Source: Adiantum capillus-veneris
Lineage: Eukaryota; Streptophyta; Polypodiopsida; Polypodiales; Pteridaceae
Length of the DNA stretch: 64,000 nucleotides
Assembly (NCBI GenBank): GCA_014529385.2
Contig: JABFUD020000392.1
Coordinates: forward strand, 1-64,000
Direction of reading: 5' to 3'
Position 1 is the first letter of the stretch. The number at the start of each line of letters is the position of its first letter. The position numbers and the translations under genes were made by a program. The notes under the pieces were generated by a model. The model ran no database searches, was not told where the DNA came from, and saw only the letters and a list, made by a program, of their open reading frames with translations. This document shows positions 45,462-55,219 of the stretch, piece by piece.

Positions 45462-45610
45462 TCATTTTTTAATAGACTAGAATGTCATCATGTATTAAAG
45501 GAATATTATTAGCAATCATTTTATCACCCAAAATGATGAGTAAGTGTCATTTTTAATAGATTAGAGTGTCATCATGTATCAAAGGAACATTATAAGTAGT
45601 CATTATGAGT
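45462..45610 (+). repeat. Imperfect tandem duplication, period about 85 bp
   Basis: TCATTTTTTAATAGACTAGA and TGTCATCATGTATTAAAGGA recur 85 bp later with a few changes. Confidence 0.75.
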
Positions 45611-45752
45611 CAAATTAACAAGATGAATCCATGAGTGCAGTTAGTTGCCTTAAATGAGCCTATGTTGTGTATTATGTATATGCATGCACATCAAAAACTC
45701 ACAAACAACACATTTTAAAACAATGAAAGAGTATCCAATTATTAACAAAAAT

Positions 45753-45806
45753 ATAAAGGAAAAAAAACCCAGTGAAAAGAGGTGCCTTTGGTATACATGC
45801 ATGAGT
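45753..45806 (+). repeat. Dispersed repeat, copy 1
   Basis: AAAGGAAAAAAAACCCAGTG followed by a GTGCCTTTGGTATACATGCA-like stretch recurs at about 52790-52840 in the same orientation. The family is unknown. Confidence 0.55.
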
Positions 45807-46122
45807 TCTACTGTGTACAATACTTTAAAAAGAGAGTGACAATGATAACGTACATATAAAGAAGTTTTCTTAGCAAGTACTTTTAAGGATGTGGCATGGA
45901 AAGAGAAGTATCCACAAGATGTAGTGGTTGGTGAAGGATCCATAATGGTGAATATTATACTCTTATCTTTGTAGAAAACTTGAAACATTGAAAAATTACA
46001 TCTTGAGTTTTGACTCTTATGTTGTTTGTGTGTTAAGGTTGATCATTAGGGAATTTGGGAGGTCATTTGGAGAGCCTTCTAAGAAAATACAATTTTTTTC
46101 CTTCTCTCTCTAGAAAATTGGT

Positions 46123-49100
46123 GTGGTAAAAGAAAAGGTGTCCTCATCAACCGTTCAAAAAGTGTACTTTGAAGTGGATTCTTTCGACAAAGTCATAATA
46201 GCCGTAATGATTGATGGAATGTCCCTTTTCAGTTATATTGAATGCACATCGTCATATAGGAGGGAATTTCTTTTCCATACGATGTATGCAGTAGGGAGTA
46301 ATGGTGCTATACTCTTTTGTTTCTTGATTTTCTTGACGGTGTATTCATGGCTTCTTCATCCACCCCCTCAAACCTTCTCAGTAAACAACATAAATATCAT
46401 TTACACGTTGATTTTAATCCTGAATATGAGCCTTTATGCAAGCGAAGTAAAACAAATACAATAGTAACACCCATGGAGAAAGAAAGACTCAGAGTAGAGG
46501 GAGCAAAATACATAGATTTATGGGCAAATGGCTCACTCTATCCTTTGAATCCTATGACCAATGCCTCCCCTGTATTTGCAAATCCCACTACTTTATTGAC
46601 CTTTGCAGGTGACAGACAGAATGGTTTACTTGGCTACTGCAAAGCTCTAACTGGGAAATCAAAAATTCAAAAAAGCATGGTTCACCATCAAGCAAATGAG
46701 ATTATAAGACTTTCTAATTTGCATTGTGAGGACCAAAAAACCCTTTTGCAGTGCACACAAGAAATACAGGTATTGCAAGAAAAAGTGCAGAACTTACAAA
46801 GGAAAGATACAAGGTTAGGTGCTCGTGTGAAAAAGAAGAGACTACGGAATCTTGATGGCTCTGGAGGTCTCAAGAAAAGAATCCAATTAATTGAGGTTAG
46901 GATTGTGAGCCTTTTAGTTTATTTCACCTATACATTGTTTTTTCTTATGTCTGTTTTATTTTCTATGTAGACACGCTATATATCCAGACAAAGAAAACAT
47001 AGATCCAAAGGCAAATGTAGGAAAGCAGTTGAAGCCTTTGATAACAAGTGGTCTCGCAAGGATATAATGCATGACAAAAAGTATAAAGTTTTGCAACGGG
47101 ATGTTGTTGACCGTTTTATTACAAAGAGTACAGTGCCTGCCAGTGAGATACAAGGCACACTTGACTCCCTTGGCATGAGTAAGAGAGGGTACTCACCTAT
47201 TCAGCAGTCTATCTCCTCCATTTTTGTGAAGAATGGAATAAAGTCTAAACTTCTACCAATAGCAATAAGTGTTTGGAAAGAGAGAGTTCAACTCAACCAT
47301 GCACAGACAGATTTCATTGGATGTCCATTTTATATTGATGGTATTTATAGATCTCAAGGAACAACTATGACGAAGAGTACAACAATATCTTCATGGATTT
47401 CACTTTGTTGCAAACTAGAATGGTTGATTTCTACAATGTAACGTTTGAAGAGATAGATGGCATTCTGCATTTTGTTTTGAAGCTAGATGAGTGTGAGATT
47501 CTCAAAGACAAGAATTTAGAACAAGTGACAATAACATTGATGAATAGGGATCTTTCAAAATGCCCCATGGGCCACTGATGATCCTTCATACTTCAATGTC
47601 CAATAAAAGACAAACATATGGTAGCTTGGTTCTTTTCAGGTATTCCATTTCCATCCTCTTCAGCTTTGGTGAGCCCTCTTGAGATTTATTTTTAGATTTA
47701 GTTTCACGTCTCATGCGGATTTAATCTTAAAAGTAAAGAAAGAAGACCACGACATTTTATATTGGGTGCTCCATCAAACCCCTATCCTTGATATCATTGA
47801 TAAAAGAATGAATCAAGGAAAGGTGATGGTTGTCAATGGGAGGGGAGACTTTCAAGTCTAATGGCATCTTGCAGGTGACCTTAAAACACTAAAGTGTATG
47901 TATAATTGTGGAATGGGTGCTATGGTAAAGGCTCCATACTTGTATTGCATGGAGCCTGCAAAGACGATGGACCCAAAATGGTGGAGAAAGGCTCCTACTC
48001 GCCAAAATGAGGATCCTAATTTCCACCTAGTTCTAGATATTCCACTTGTCAATGTTCACATTTATACAATTCATGATCTTTGCAGAATTGTGGAGAAGTT
48101 GGTGTATCTGTACATTCAGTTTTCTTGAAAAATTAAGAACTCAAAAGAACAGAAGGTTGCGGCAGAGGCGCTTGAACTGGTTTTGTCAGAGATGGGTCTC
48201 CATGGGGGCAACGTGAAATTCCAGCGGGACAAGAAAAGGTCAACCGATGATAAAGATGTACCTTGAAAACCATCTATTGGTGGAGTCAAGACACATCTTT
48301 TTTTTATCAAAACCAACATGCGTGAAAGATAAGAAGCTAACCAAGCGTGGAAGGTGTAGCATAGATAGTGTGTCGTGCTCTCTACAATGGGTTCTCCTCA
48401 ATGCAATGTGCGTGACATCTCACTCAAAACAGAATTAAAACAAAGGAAACAATAGATAACAACTGATCAACACAGAGACACAGCAATAGACCAAAACATA
48501 TGGAATCGACTATCTGAAAGAACCGATACAGACTCTAACATGGCAGCACACTCAGCTCTAGCCCAGAACTCACAGGTACAATGGGGGTGTTGAGGCTCAG
48601 ATGTGTAGGGATAGTGTAGATGTGCTGTGTGTATAGACTCGCTACTCTAGACGACAACGTTGGACCGTATATGAACAAGATGATAATCCTGATGACCCAA
48701 CCGCTACTACTCACATGTACCACCACAAAGAGCCACCAACGACTCATAAATGTCAGTCATCTAAGTCTATCCCCAAACTGAGTGGTGGTGGTGACTTGGC
48801 CACGATGTCCACTAGACCAACATCCATATCCCTGCCACTTGTCAGTGCCCAGCCTAGAGAGTCTGTCCAGTGTGGACCAGACCAGACCAACTGTACTAAT
48901 TGTGTGTCCTGTGAAAGTGACATTGTAGCCTGCTATAGAAGGATACATCAATCCACTTATGTCAGCAAAATTGAGTTTCAGCAAAGGAAAAATCTCCATA
49001 TGGCAGTGAAGGGCCATGAACCCACAACTCACAATGCCAAGGGTGAAGTGTGGCGTTCAATCGATGTGCTATTTCAGATGTATGACAAAGATGAGTGGAC

Positions 49101-49640
49101 ACAAAATGATATAAAAGAATTTAAGAAGAACCTGTAGCTACTAAAGAAAGCATTTAGGATATCACGGACTGAAACTCAGATTACTCATTTCATGTTAAAA
49201 CACCCTTTTAAATGATAAGGGCTAAAAGGTTGTTTGAAATTCTTGACAAATTGTTTTATTTGTAGCACATCATTTTCAATCACTTACCATACTTCATTCA
49301 AAAGTATGGAAACATAGTCACATGCAACACCCAAGACTTGGAAAAGTCTCATTACATGGCCAGGAATGCATATTTTAGACACACACAACATGGTGGCTCT
49401 CGAGACAAGGCAAACAATTTGAAAGAGTTGTTGAAGTGGTTTTATTGCAGAATCCTTTACCAGCTGCAAAAAAAACATGTATTGGATTGTTCAGCAACAA
49501 CACAAGCAATTAGGCATCTGCAACAAAGGAAAATGAAACGAGTACAAGCATTCAACAACTCCATTGCTCGTGAAGACCAGAGAAAATGGAGAGATACAAT
49601 GCAATATGTTAACCATAGGTGGATCAAGAGATTTTGATTC
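46123..49640 (+). pseudogene. Spliced coding region of an unrecognised family, decayed, split by a solo LTR
   Basis: ATG at 46347 opens MASSSTPSNLLSKQHKYHLH. The frame has a coiled coil (LLQCTQEIQVLQEKVQNLQR) and a basic stretch, ends at GAG|GTTAGG (46895), and resumes in phase after a 75-bp intron at 46971 (TRYISRQRKHRSK). It continues with KRGYSPIQQSISSIFVKNGI and QTDFIGCPFYIDGIYRS, shifts frame near 47355, then YNNIFMDFTLLQTRMVDFYN. Later frames give GAPSN-like and NQGKVMVVNGRGDFQV, WHLAGDLKTLKCMYNCGMGA followed by KAPYLYC, LDIPLVNVHIYTIHDLCRIV, and after the LTR IEFQQRKNLHMAVKGHEP. The last block is LEKSHYMARNAYFRHTQHGG and LKWFYCRILYQLQ, stop at 49635-49637. The C-x-x-C-poor GDLKTL...YLYC stretch and its repeat-rich setting hint at a transposase-like protein, but I cannot name a family. 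Exon borders after 47580 are not resolved. Confidence 0.5.
48355..48937 (-). mobile_element. Solo LTR of family A with 5-bp target duplication
   Basis: Reads TGTAGCATAGATAGTGTGTC at the left and CATTGTAGCCTGCTATA at the right, the reverse complement of family A. The 5-bp sequence GAAGG stands on both sides (48350-48354 and 48938-48942). No internal sequence adjoins it, which fits LTR-LTR recombination. It interrupts the coding region at 46.1-49.6 kb. Confidence 0.85.
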
Positions 49641-49689
49641 TAGGTCACAACATGTACAAGAGATGCCTAATGATATAATAGATACATTA

Positions 49690-50150
49690 CAAGTCACAAG
49701 TCTCTCAACTTGATGACAGATAGTGGATATCTTTTGGCACATTACCCTTGTATCGGATCATTAAATGTTTGTCATAATCTAAGAGTTCATTTGGGTTTTG
49801 TTTCCCAAAGTGAGTGCCATTGCTGTTTATGTGTAATAATAAACTGCACAACCACCAGTGTACCTTGGATAGTATCCAAAACATTCTATAGAAAAACTTT
49901 TTCGACGAGGATAACTTTCTCTGCATTTTGTGGTATCATTGGTCCACCTAGGAAGCGTGAGAGCATCTTGAGGGTGAATGTTGCAGTACTTCCCTCTTGG
50001 GACATTCCATTGCGAAAGACTAGTATGGGTTCCTCACAGAGTCTGACAAGGTATTGTCCAAGTGCTTCATCCCTTCCATGAACTCTCTTATCTGACGGCA
50101 AAGGAAGTCATCCTTTTCAATAATCCATGACTGTACACAAAAGGATGAGT
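49690..50150 (-). other. Possible downstream continuation of the 388-residue ORF
   Basis: Minus-strand frames here read SWIIEKDDFLCRQIREFMEG followed, in another frame, by LGQYLVRLCEEPILVFRNGM and RFLGGPMIPQNAEKVILVEK. They follow an acceptor-like site and look coding in composition, but a frame change is needed. Function unknown. Confidence 0.3.
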
Positions 50151-50253
50151 TAGATAAAGAAAGTGACGGCTAGAATTTTTGGGTTAAGGGGGGGGGGGGG
50201 GCTACCATGTAGCTCTCGTCTTGCTTCCATAGGTACACTCACCTTTTGGACCC

Positions 50254-51420
50254 TTATGCGGGACGTGTAAACGAGTTCTCTACTTCCTGAGTACTGGTTG
50301 ATGGCCTGAGGTTGTTTATGATAGCTTGGAAGGTAGCCTCATCTGGGATTGTGTCTCTATACTTTTCTACCTTTTCAAAGCAAAGTTTGAAGCACCTTAT
50401 TGGGTTACTGGAGGTTTCCATCGCCTCATTGACGGCTATCATTAGATACAAATCCACTCCTGCCCTCTTGAAATTTGGAGATAGTGGCAAGTGCAAAGTC
50501 CTCCCTGACAGTCCAGGAAGCATCAATGTGGCTTGCTTCTCATTAAAGTCAGACACATCTAAAGGTAGTTTGATGTCAGATGTTTTAATTGTAAGTATTT
50601 TTCTTCGTTGCACCTCTTTAGCCTCTACCTCAAGTTTAAAATCCTCCTCAATCTCTGGAACCTCATTGGACTCCATGTCCTCATCATCTTGTTCATCGTG
50701 TGGTAGATCCTCCTCATCCATTACCTCTGAAGGATCTTTCAATAGACTAGCAAATACAGAATGTAAGAATAGAAGGAACCCAAAGGATTCTTTGATTAGC
50801 TTGCAATGTCGTTTGTGCATAGGACACCATGAGGGTCTATAGATGATAGGAAGCTGATGGTACTTCTTGTACGACCATCTTGTGGAACAATCTTTTAAGT
50901 GCACCACCACCATGTTAGCAAGAACCACCCTGCCTCTGTGGACCTCAAGCTTGTCTCTTTCAGACTTGAGGAAATCGTTATGCTGAGCTATAAGGTCATC
51001 CAAAATGAATGGGGCATTGAAGATAGAAGAGACCTTGTCGAACATTTCAGCATCTCCTTCAGATACTGCAAAATCAGAGAGTCTTTCATCCACACATGAA
51101 GGATTTTTAACCCCATCCACCCCCTCCCTACATTTTGTGGTCGGCTCATAGGCAGAAGAAAAATCAATGTTTTTCTTTTTGGTGCTAATCACTTGAAGCT
51201 TCTGGCTTACAGGAACTTCCTGTTCTGATGCTTCTGAGTCATTGAGGGGTTCCTCTGTCCCCATAACATCATCTCCAAGAAATATATCTTTGGCATGAGC
51301 AAAGTCCACATCTCTCTTTAAAGAGCCTTTCAACAACTGAGGTGGTCTCCCTTCTGCTTCCTGTTCACCTAAGACAATTTCTGGATCGACCCTCTGTGTG
51401 GGACGGGTGTCTAACCTCAT
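50254..51420 (-). CDS. 388-residue hypothetical protein (or large exon)
   Basis: A single open frame from ATG at 51420 to TAA at 50254-50256, much longer than expected by chance here. N-terminus MRLDTRPTQRVDPEIVLGEQ. The middle has VHLKDCSTRWSYKKYHQLP and PSWCPMHKRHCKLIKESFGF, then an acidic run (DEEDLPHDEQDDEDMESNEV). The C-terminal part has LPLDVSDFNEKQATLMLPGL and LSPNFKRAGVDLYLMIAVNE. A small Cys/His cluster (C-x3-K-x2-C) is visible, but no known domain. Just after the stop is AAAAG|GTGAGT, a good donor, and a minus-strand acceptor-like TGTGTACAG lies at about 50130, so this may be one exon of a larger gene or pseudogene. It converges with the + strand region at 46.1-49.6 kb. Confidence 0.5.
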   Translation of the reverse strand: MRLDTRPTQRVDPEIVLGEQEAEGRPPQLLKGSLKRDVDFAHAKDIFLGDDVMGTEEPLNDSEASEQEVPVSQKLQVISTKKKNIDFSSAYEPTTKCREGVDGVKNPSCVDERLSDFAVSEGDAEMFDKVSSIFNAPFILDDLIAQHNDFLKSERDKLEVHRGRVVLANMVVVHLKDCSTRWSYKKYHQLPIIYRPSWCPMHKRHCKLIKESFGFLLFLHSVFASLLKDPSEVMDEEDLPHDEQDDEDMESNEVPEIEEDFKLEVEAKEVQRRKILTIKTSDIKLPLDVSDFNEKQATLMLPGLSGRTLHLPLSPNFKRAGVDLYLMIAVNEAMETSSNPIRCFKLCFEKVEKYRDTIPDEATFQAIINNLRPSTSTQEVENSFTRPA

Positions 51421-51960
51421 TCCTATCTGTTTGCAGATTTAGCGAGGACCACGATTAAATTGTCAATCCATGGGACAAAGCTGACTCGACTAGTGCATAG
51501 AGTCTACAAGAGGTTGTCAATCTCTCAGAAAACAACAAAAAACTCGCATCAAACTCAAGCTACACTCAAGTGACTGAAATCACTAAAAGCAATCGCTCAT
51601 CGACAAACAAAACACATCCGTTACAGCATCAAATGGCATCCAAACGTAATGAAACTTCTAGGACAAGTTTATAAGACCTAAGCACACATGCTTAAGGTCT
51701 CAAATCCCACTTTAGGTCAAGGGCAAAAAATCGCGATTATTAAGAGCAGTGGATTTTTGACCTAGTCGTTTTCAACCCAGAGTGCATCTAAATGGTTAGC
51801 AATGATGCCCCAATACCCCGCCTATACTTAGTTTTTTATTTTGAAGTGTAAATTCCTACTTATGATGAAATTAGGCCGCGGGTTGATGGCCCCAAAAGCT
51901 ACGAAATACTGTGAAATGCTTACGTCAATGCGTAGAGCTCTTACCTACAATTGCAATGCA
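51421..51960. other. No recognised feature
   Basis: Lies between the 388-residue ORF and the LTR end. On the minus strand GTAAGAGC at about 51950 could be a splice donor. Nothing else is supported. Confidence 0.4.
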
Positions 51961-51974
51961 ACAGACACGACTGC

Positions 51975-52404
51975 AATGTGACAATCGGAGAGGGAGTAGG
52001 AAGCGTGAGAAGGAGAGAAGTGAGCGCCGTTAGCTCACACTGTGTATTACATTATCCAAAACTTAATTAAAACTTTACAAAGTTGGCTTTTATACCTTAG
52101 CCAAGGTCTAAAATGTGTAATGTCCGGTGCCCAAGACCTTTAAGGCTCCACACTTATTGTATCTGCAACCTAGGTACACTAACTGTGCTATGCTTTACAT
52201 CTTGGAACTCTTATTGAACCCGTAACATGTTACAATTATCACAATGGCTAAATAAATTGGGAGATTACAATACATTTTCATTTTGGAAAATGTGAAAAGT
52301 GTGTAACTCCAATCTTCACTGCTTCTTTGTATTTATCCTCGATGTGCGTTCGTATGTTTTTGGTCTTTAGAAGCTTCTATTAACTGACGTTGACTCAATT
52401 AACA
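51975..52404 (-). mobile_element. Probable 3' LTR of a minus-strand LTR element (fossil)
   Basis: On the minus strand a coding end (CARGRALKSEGGML, 52470-52400) overlaps a purine tract (CGGAAGGGGGAA) directly followed by TGTTAATTGAGTCAACGTC, the usual order polypurine tract then LTR. A TATA box (GGTATAAAAGCC, 52086-52097) fits an LTR promoter. The other end is uncertain (near TTGTCACA, about 51975). The matching 5' LTR and a pol region are not seen next to it; the element is broken. Confidence 0.45.
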
Positions 52405-52507
52405 TTCCCCCTTCCGATTTTAGTGCCCGTCCTCGGGCACAGTTGAACAGTGTGTCCATGGAGGCTATGGAAGGTTTTTGATTGGTTGTTGATGGGCTGA
52501 TCGTCTT

Positions 52508-52677
52508 CATTTGTCGTTGAATTTTTTGGTGAGGTTCAATTTGCTGCAGCATCTTCATTAGTCTGAATAGTCTAATGTGAGAAATGATGTTGCATTTGTC
52601 GTTGAATTTTTTGGTGAGGTTCAATTTGCTGCAGCATCTTCATTGGTCTGAATAGTCTAATGTCAGAAATGATGTTG
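52508..52677 (-). repeat. Tandem duplication, 2 x 85 bp
   Basis: CATTTGTCGTTGAATTTTTT starts both units; a third start (CATTTGTCCATTG) follows at 52678. On the minus strand they encode a repeated QQIEPHQKI/FNDKCN-like peptide just upstream of the LTR-element coding end. Confidence 0.85.
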
Positions 52678-52789
52678 CATTTGTCCATTGTAATAGCATA
52701 ATGATGAGGCTTCTTTTTATTTAAGAAAAGTATGTACAAGGGAAGTAGAATGATGAGGTTCTAAAATAGGGTCTAATACCTGGATGAAC

Positions 52790-52842
52790 AAAGGAAAAAA
52801 ACCCAGTGGAAAAAAAGTACCTTTGGCATATGCGCATGATTG
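52790..52842 (+). repeat. Dispersed repeat, copy 2
   Basis: AAAGGAAAAAAACCCAGTGG then ACCTTTGGCATATGCGCATG matches the copy at 45753-45806. Confidence 0.55.
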
Positions 52843-53569
52843 GAGTACTTATTAGCATGGGAAATATTAATAAAGTACTCAAGGGATTATTTGTTGATAG
52901 ATATGGAATTAAAAAGGTAGCAAATATGAGAGGGTAGCATGATAGAACATTGGTTTGCCTGATGCAGTCCACTCAAGGTGCATAGGTGGAAGCAAGAAAA
53001 GAGTATCTAATGCATATGTCCAATGGTGGGACATCATATATATGCATACACACAAATGCATGGAAAACAATATGTTGTGCAAGAAATATTTTGAGGGGTT
53101 CTTCAGAAAGATGGTGTAGCTATAAAAGCATATGACATGGATTTGCAAGCTCGCACCCCTTTATAGATGGTTTTCATTGATGAGGATAAGTGCTCTCATC
53201 TTACTGTGCACTGTGTGTTGAGTGTTGGACTCTACGACACTCCACCAATTCTAAGTTAACAGACTTTGACTCTTACGCTCATCTCATGCAGCATGAGCGA
53301 CATGATTTTGGATATGCTCAACTCTTCCATCTTGAGCGTAAGCCTAATAACTACGACTCTTAGCACGAAGTTTATTACGACTTGAAGCTTTGGGACTAAT
53401 GCTTTGCTCATTTTATGGCTGAGAAGCCTGCGACTCTGACTATGCCAAAGAGTGTTTTTTGCACCTTGGTGACGACTTTTTACATTCTTGTGCTTACTAC
53501 AAACATTTCTTCAGGTAAAAGTAAGGTTGAATCCTCAAAAAGAGGATTAGTGAAGGACCAAGTTGGCAT
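52843..53569. other. No recognised feature
   Basis: Short frames only. A small frame at 53415-53654 begins with a signal-peptide-like hydrophobic segment (VFCTLVTTFYILVLTT) and has a CAG|GTAAAA donor-like site at about 53514, but nothing supports a gene. Confidence 0.35.
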
Positions 53570-55125
53570 TGACGGGAGCAAAGGGAACCCCGAACCCCCG
53601 ACGGCCTCTAAAATACCGGGGACCGAATGGCATGCCTCGAGCCTGTCATGGTAAAGCAAACACGGGGCACCACCTAGCTTCAGCGGCTAGGACGCAAACA
53701 ACACACCACCATAACAAAGTTTTCATCCAAGAGAGATGGATGCTTGGGAGTAATGATGAAGAGGAAGGGAAATGAGATCGAGAGAGAGAGAGAGAGAGAG
53801 TGAGGGAGGGGGTATAGCGGCCTAGTACTTAGGCACCACAGAAGGATGGCGAATCCGCACACCCTTCACACATACACAAGCTCACTCCAAACACAAGAAT
53901 AGGTGGCGATTCCGCACACCTCACATGGGCAAAACATTGCAAGAAAACATACTCACAAAACCTCAAGCTTTATTTAGAGAATAAAGTGATGAAATGGGGA
54001 GCATAAGGTAGGGGAATGAGAAGGGAGAGAGTGGTAGAGCACATGGCGGATAGGTGGGAGTTGATGGCGAAGACTCGCACGAGGGTTATGGCCATCATCC
54101 TTCATTTATCTGCCCTTCATCTTCCATAGCCCAAGGGTGTAGAGGTCATGCTCAAGGCGAGCATGGTGATTGCGGCGATGGTGATGGTGTGGGTGTGGGT
54201 GTGTGTGTGTGCACTAGGCACACACAGTGCATAGTGTATTCTTTGGTGATGTTGTGTGTGTGTTTAGTGTGATGGTGACCCCTCTTTATATAGGGGAGGA
54301 GGGGGGAGAAATTCTAGAATTTAGAAATGAAGAAATCATTATCTACATAGGCCATGTGACTGTGGGCCCCACTTGTCTGGCTGTGTGTATATGTGCCAGA
54401 ACAGCAGTCTCATGAGAGAGAGACTAAGAGAGAGAGAGAGATGGGTTGATGAAAAAAAGTGAGAGGTGACATGGAGAATAAAGTAATTACAAGAGGGGAG
54501 AGAGGGGAGTGTGTTCAGAGGTGAATCTGTGTGCAGATGTGTGTGAACACAAGAAAATCAGGTAACCACCGGGTGGGGATGGGTCTGTGGGTACCTTTTT
54601 CAGTGAAAGTGAGTGTGTGTGAGTGTGGGGGAGGTTATTTAGCTACAAGACAAGAGACATGGCGCCCTTTAGAGAGAGAGGGGGGTATTTGGGTCATGGG
54701 ATATGATAGGAGAGAGAAAGGGGGGGTGGGTTATACAATTTTGGAAGATAGGATAAGTTGCATGTGAGTTAGGGTGCATTATTGGTGAGTTAGAATGCAT
54801 TATTGGTGAGAGGTGGGGTAGCTTGAGGGGAGAGAGAAAGGAGAAAGGACAAGGGGAAGAGAGAGGGGGTTGACCTTTTGAGTGGAGGAGAGGAAAAGGG
54901 ACACACGGTGGGGCATCAGTGAAGAAAAAGGAGGCAAGTTGGGGATGGGCTGCCCCGCAGGCATGAGGTGGCCTATTTTACCTTTCTCATATATTTACAT
55001 AATCATACTTTTTTTTTCTTACTTTTATAATGCCTTTTATCACTCCCTCCCTAAGAGGAGGTTTACATGGGGTGGGGACGAGAGAAGAGGGGTATGGGAG
55101 CTTGGATTGTGAAAAGCCCCCATCA
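53570..55125 (-). repeat. 3' LTR of the 53.6-60.0 kb element
   Basis: On the + strand it runs TGACGGGAGC...CCCCCATCA, 1,556 bp, rich in GA and GT runs. A TATA-like CTATATAAAG on the minus strand lies at 54284-54293. Confidence 0.88.
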
Positions 55126-55219
55126 TTAACCCTCCCCTTTTGGCTAGAGGCATTCATGTCTCTAGCTCTGTTTCTTCTTCCGCTTAGCTGTAGGATCCGA
55201 TATCGAGTTGCCTTCGGAA

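Noticed and set aside
53415-53654. A secreted small protein with signal peptide
   Set aside because: Only a short hydrophobic frame that runs into the LTR of the young element; no downstream exon could be supported.
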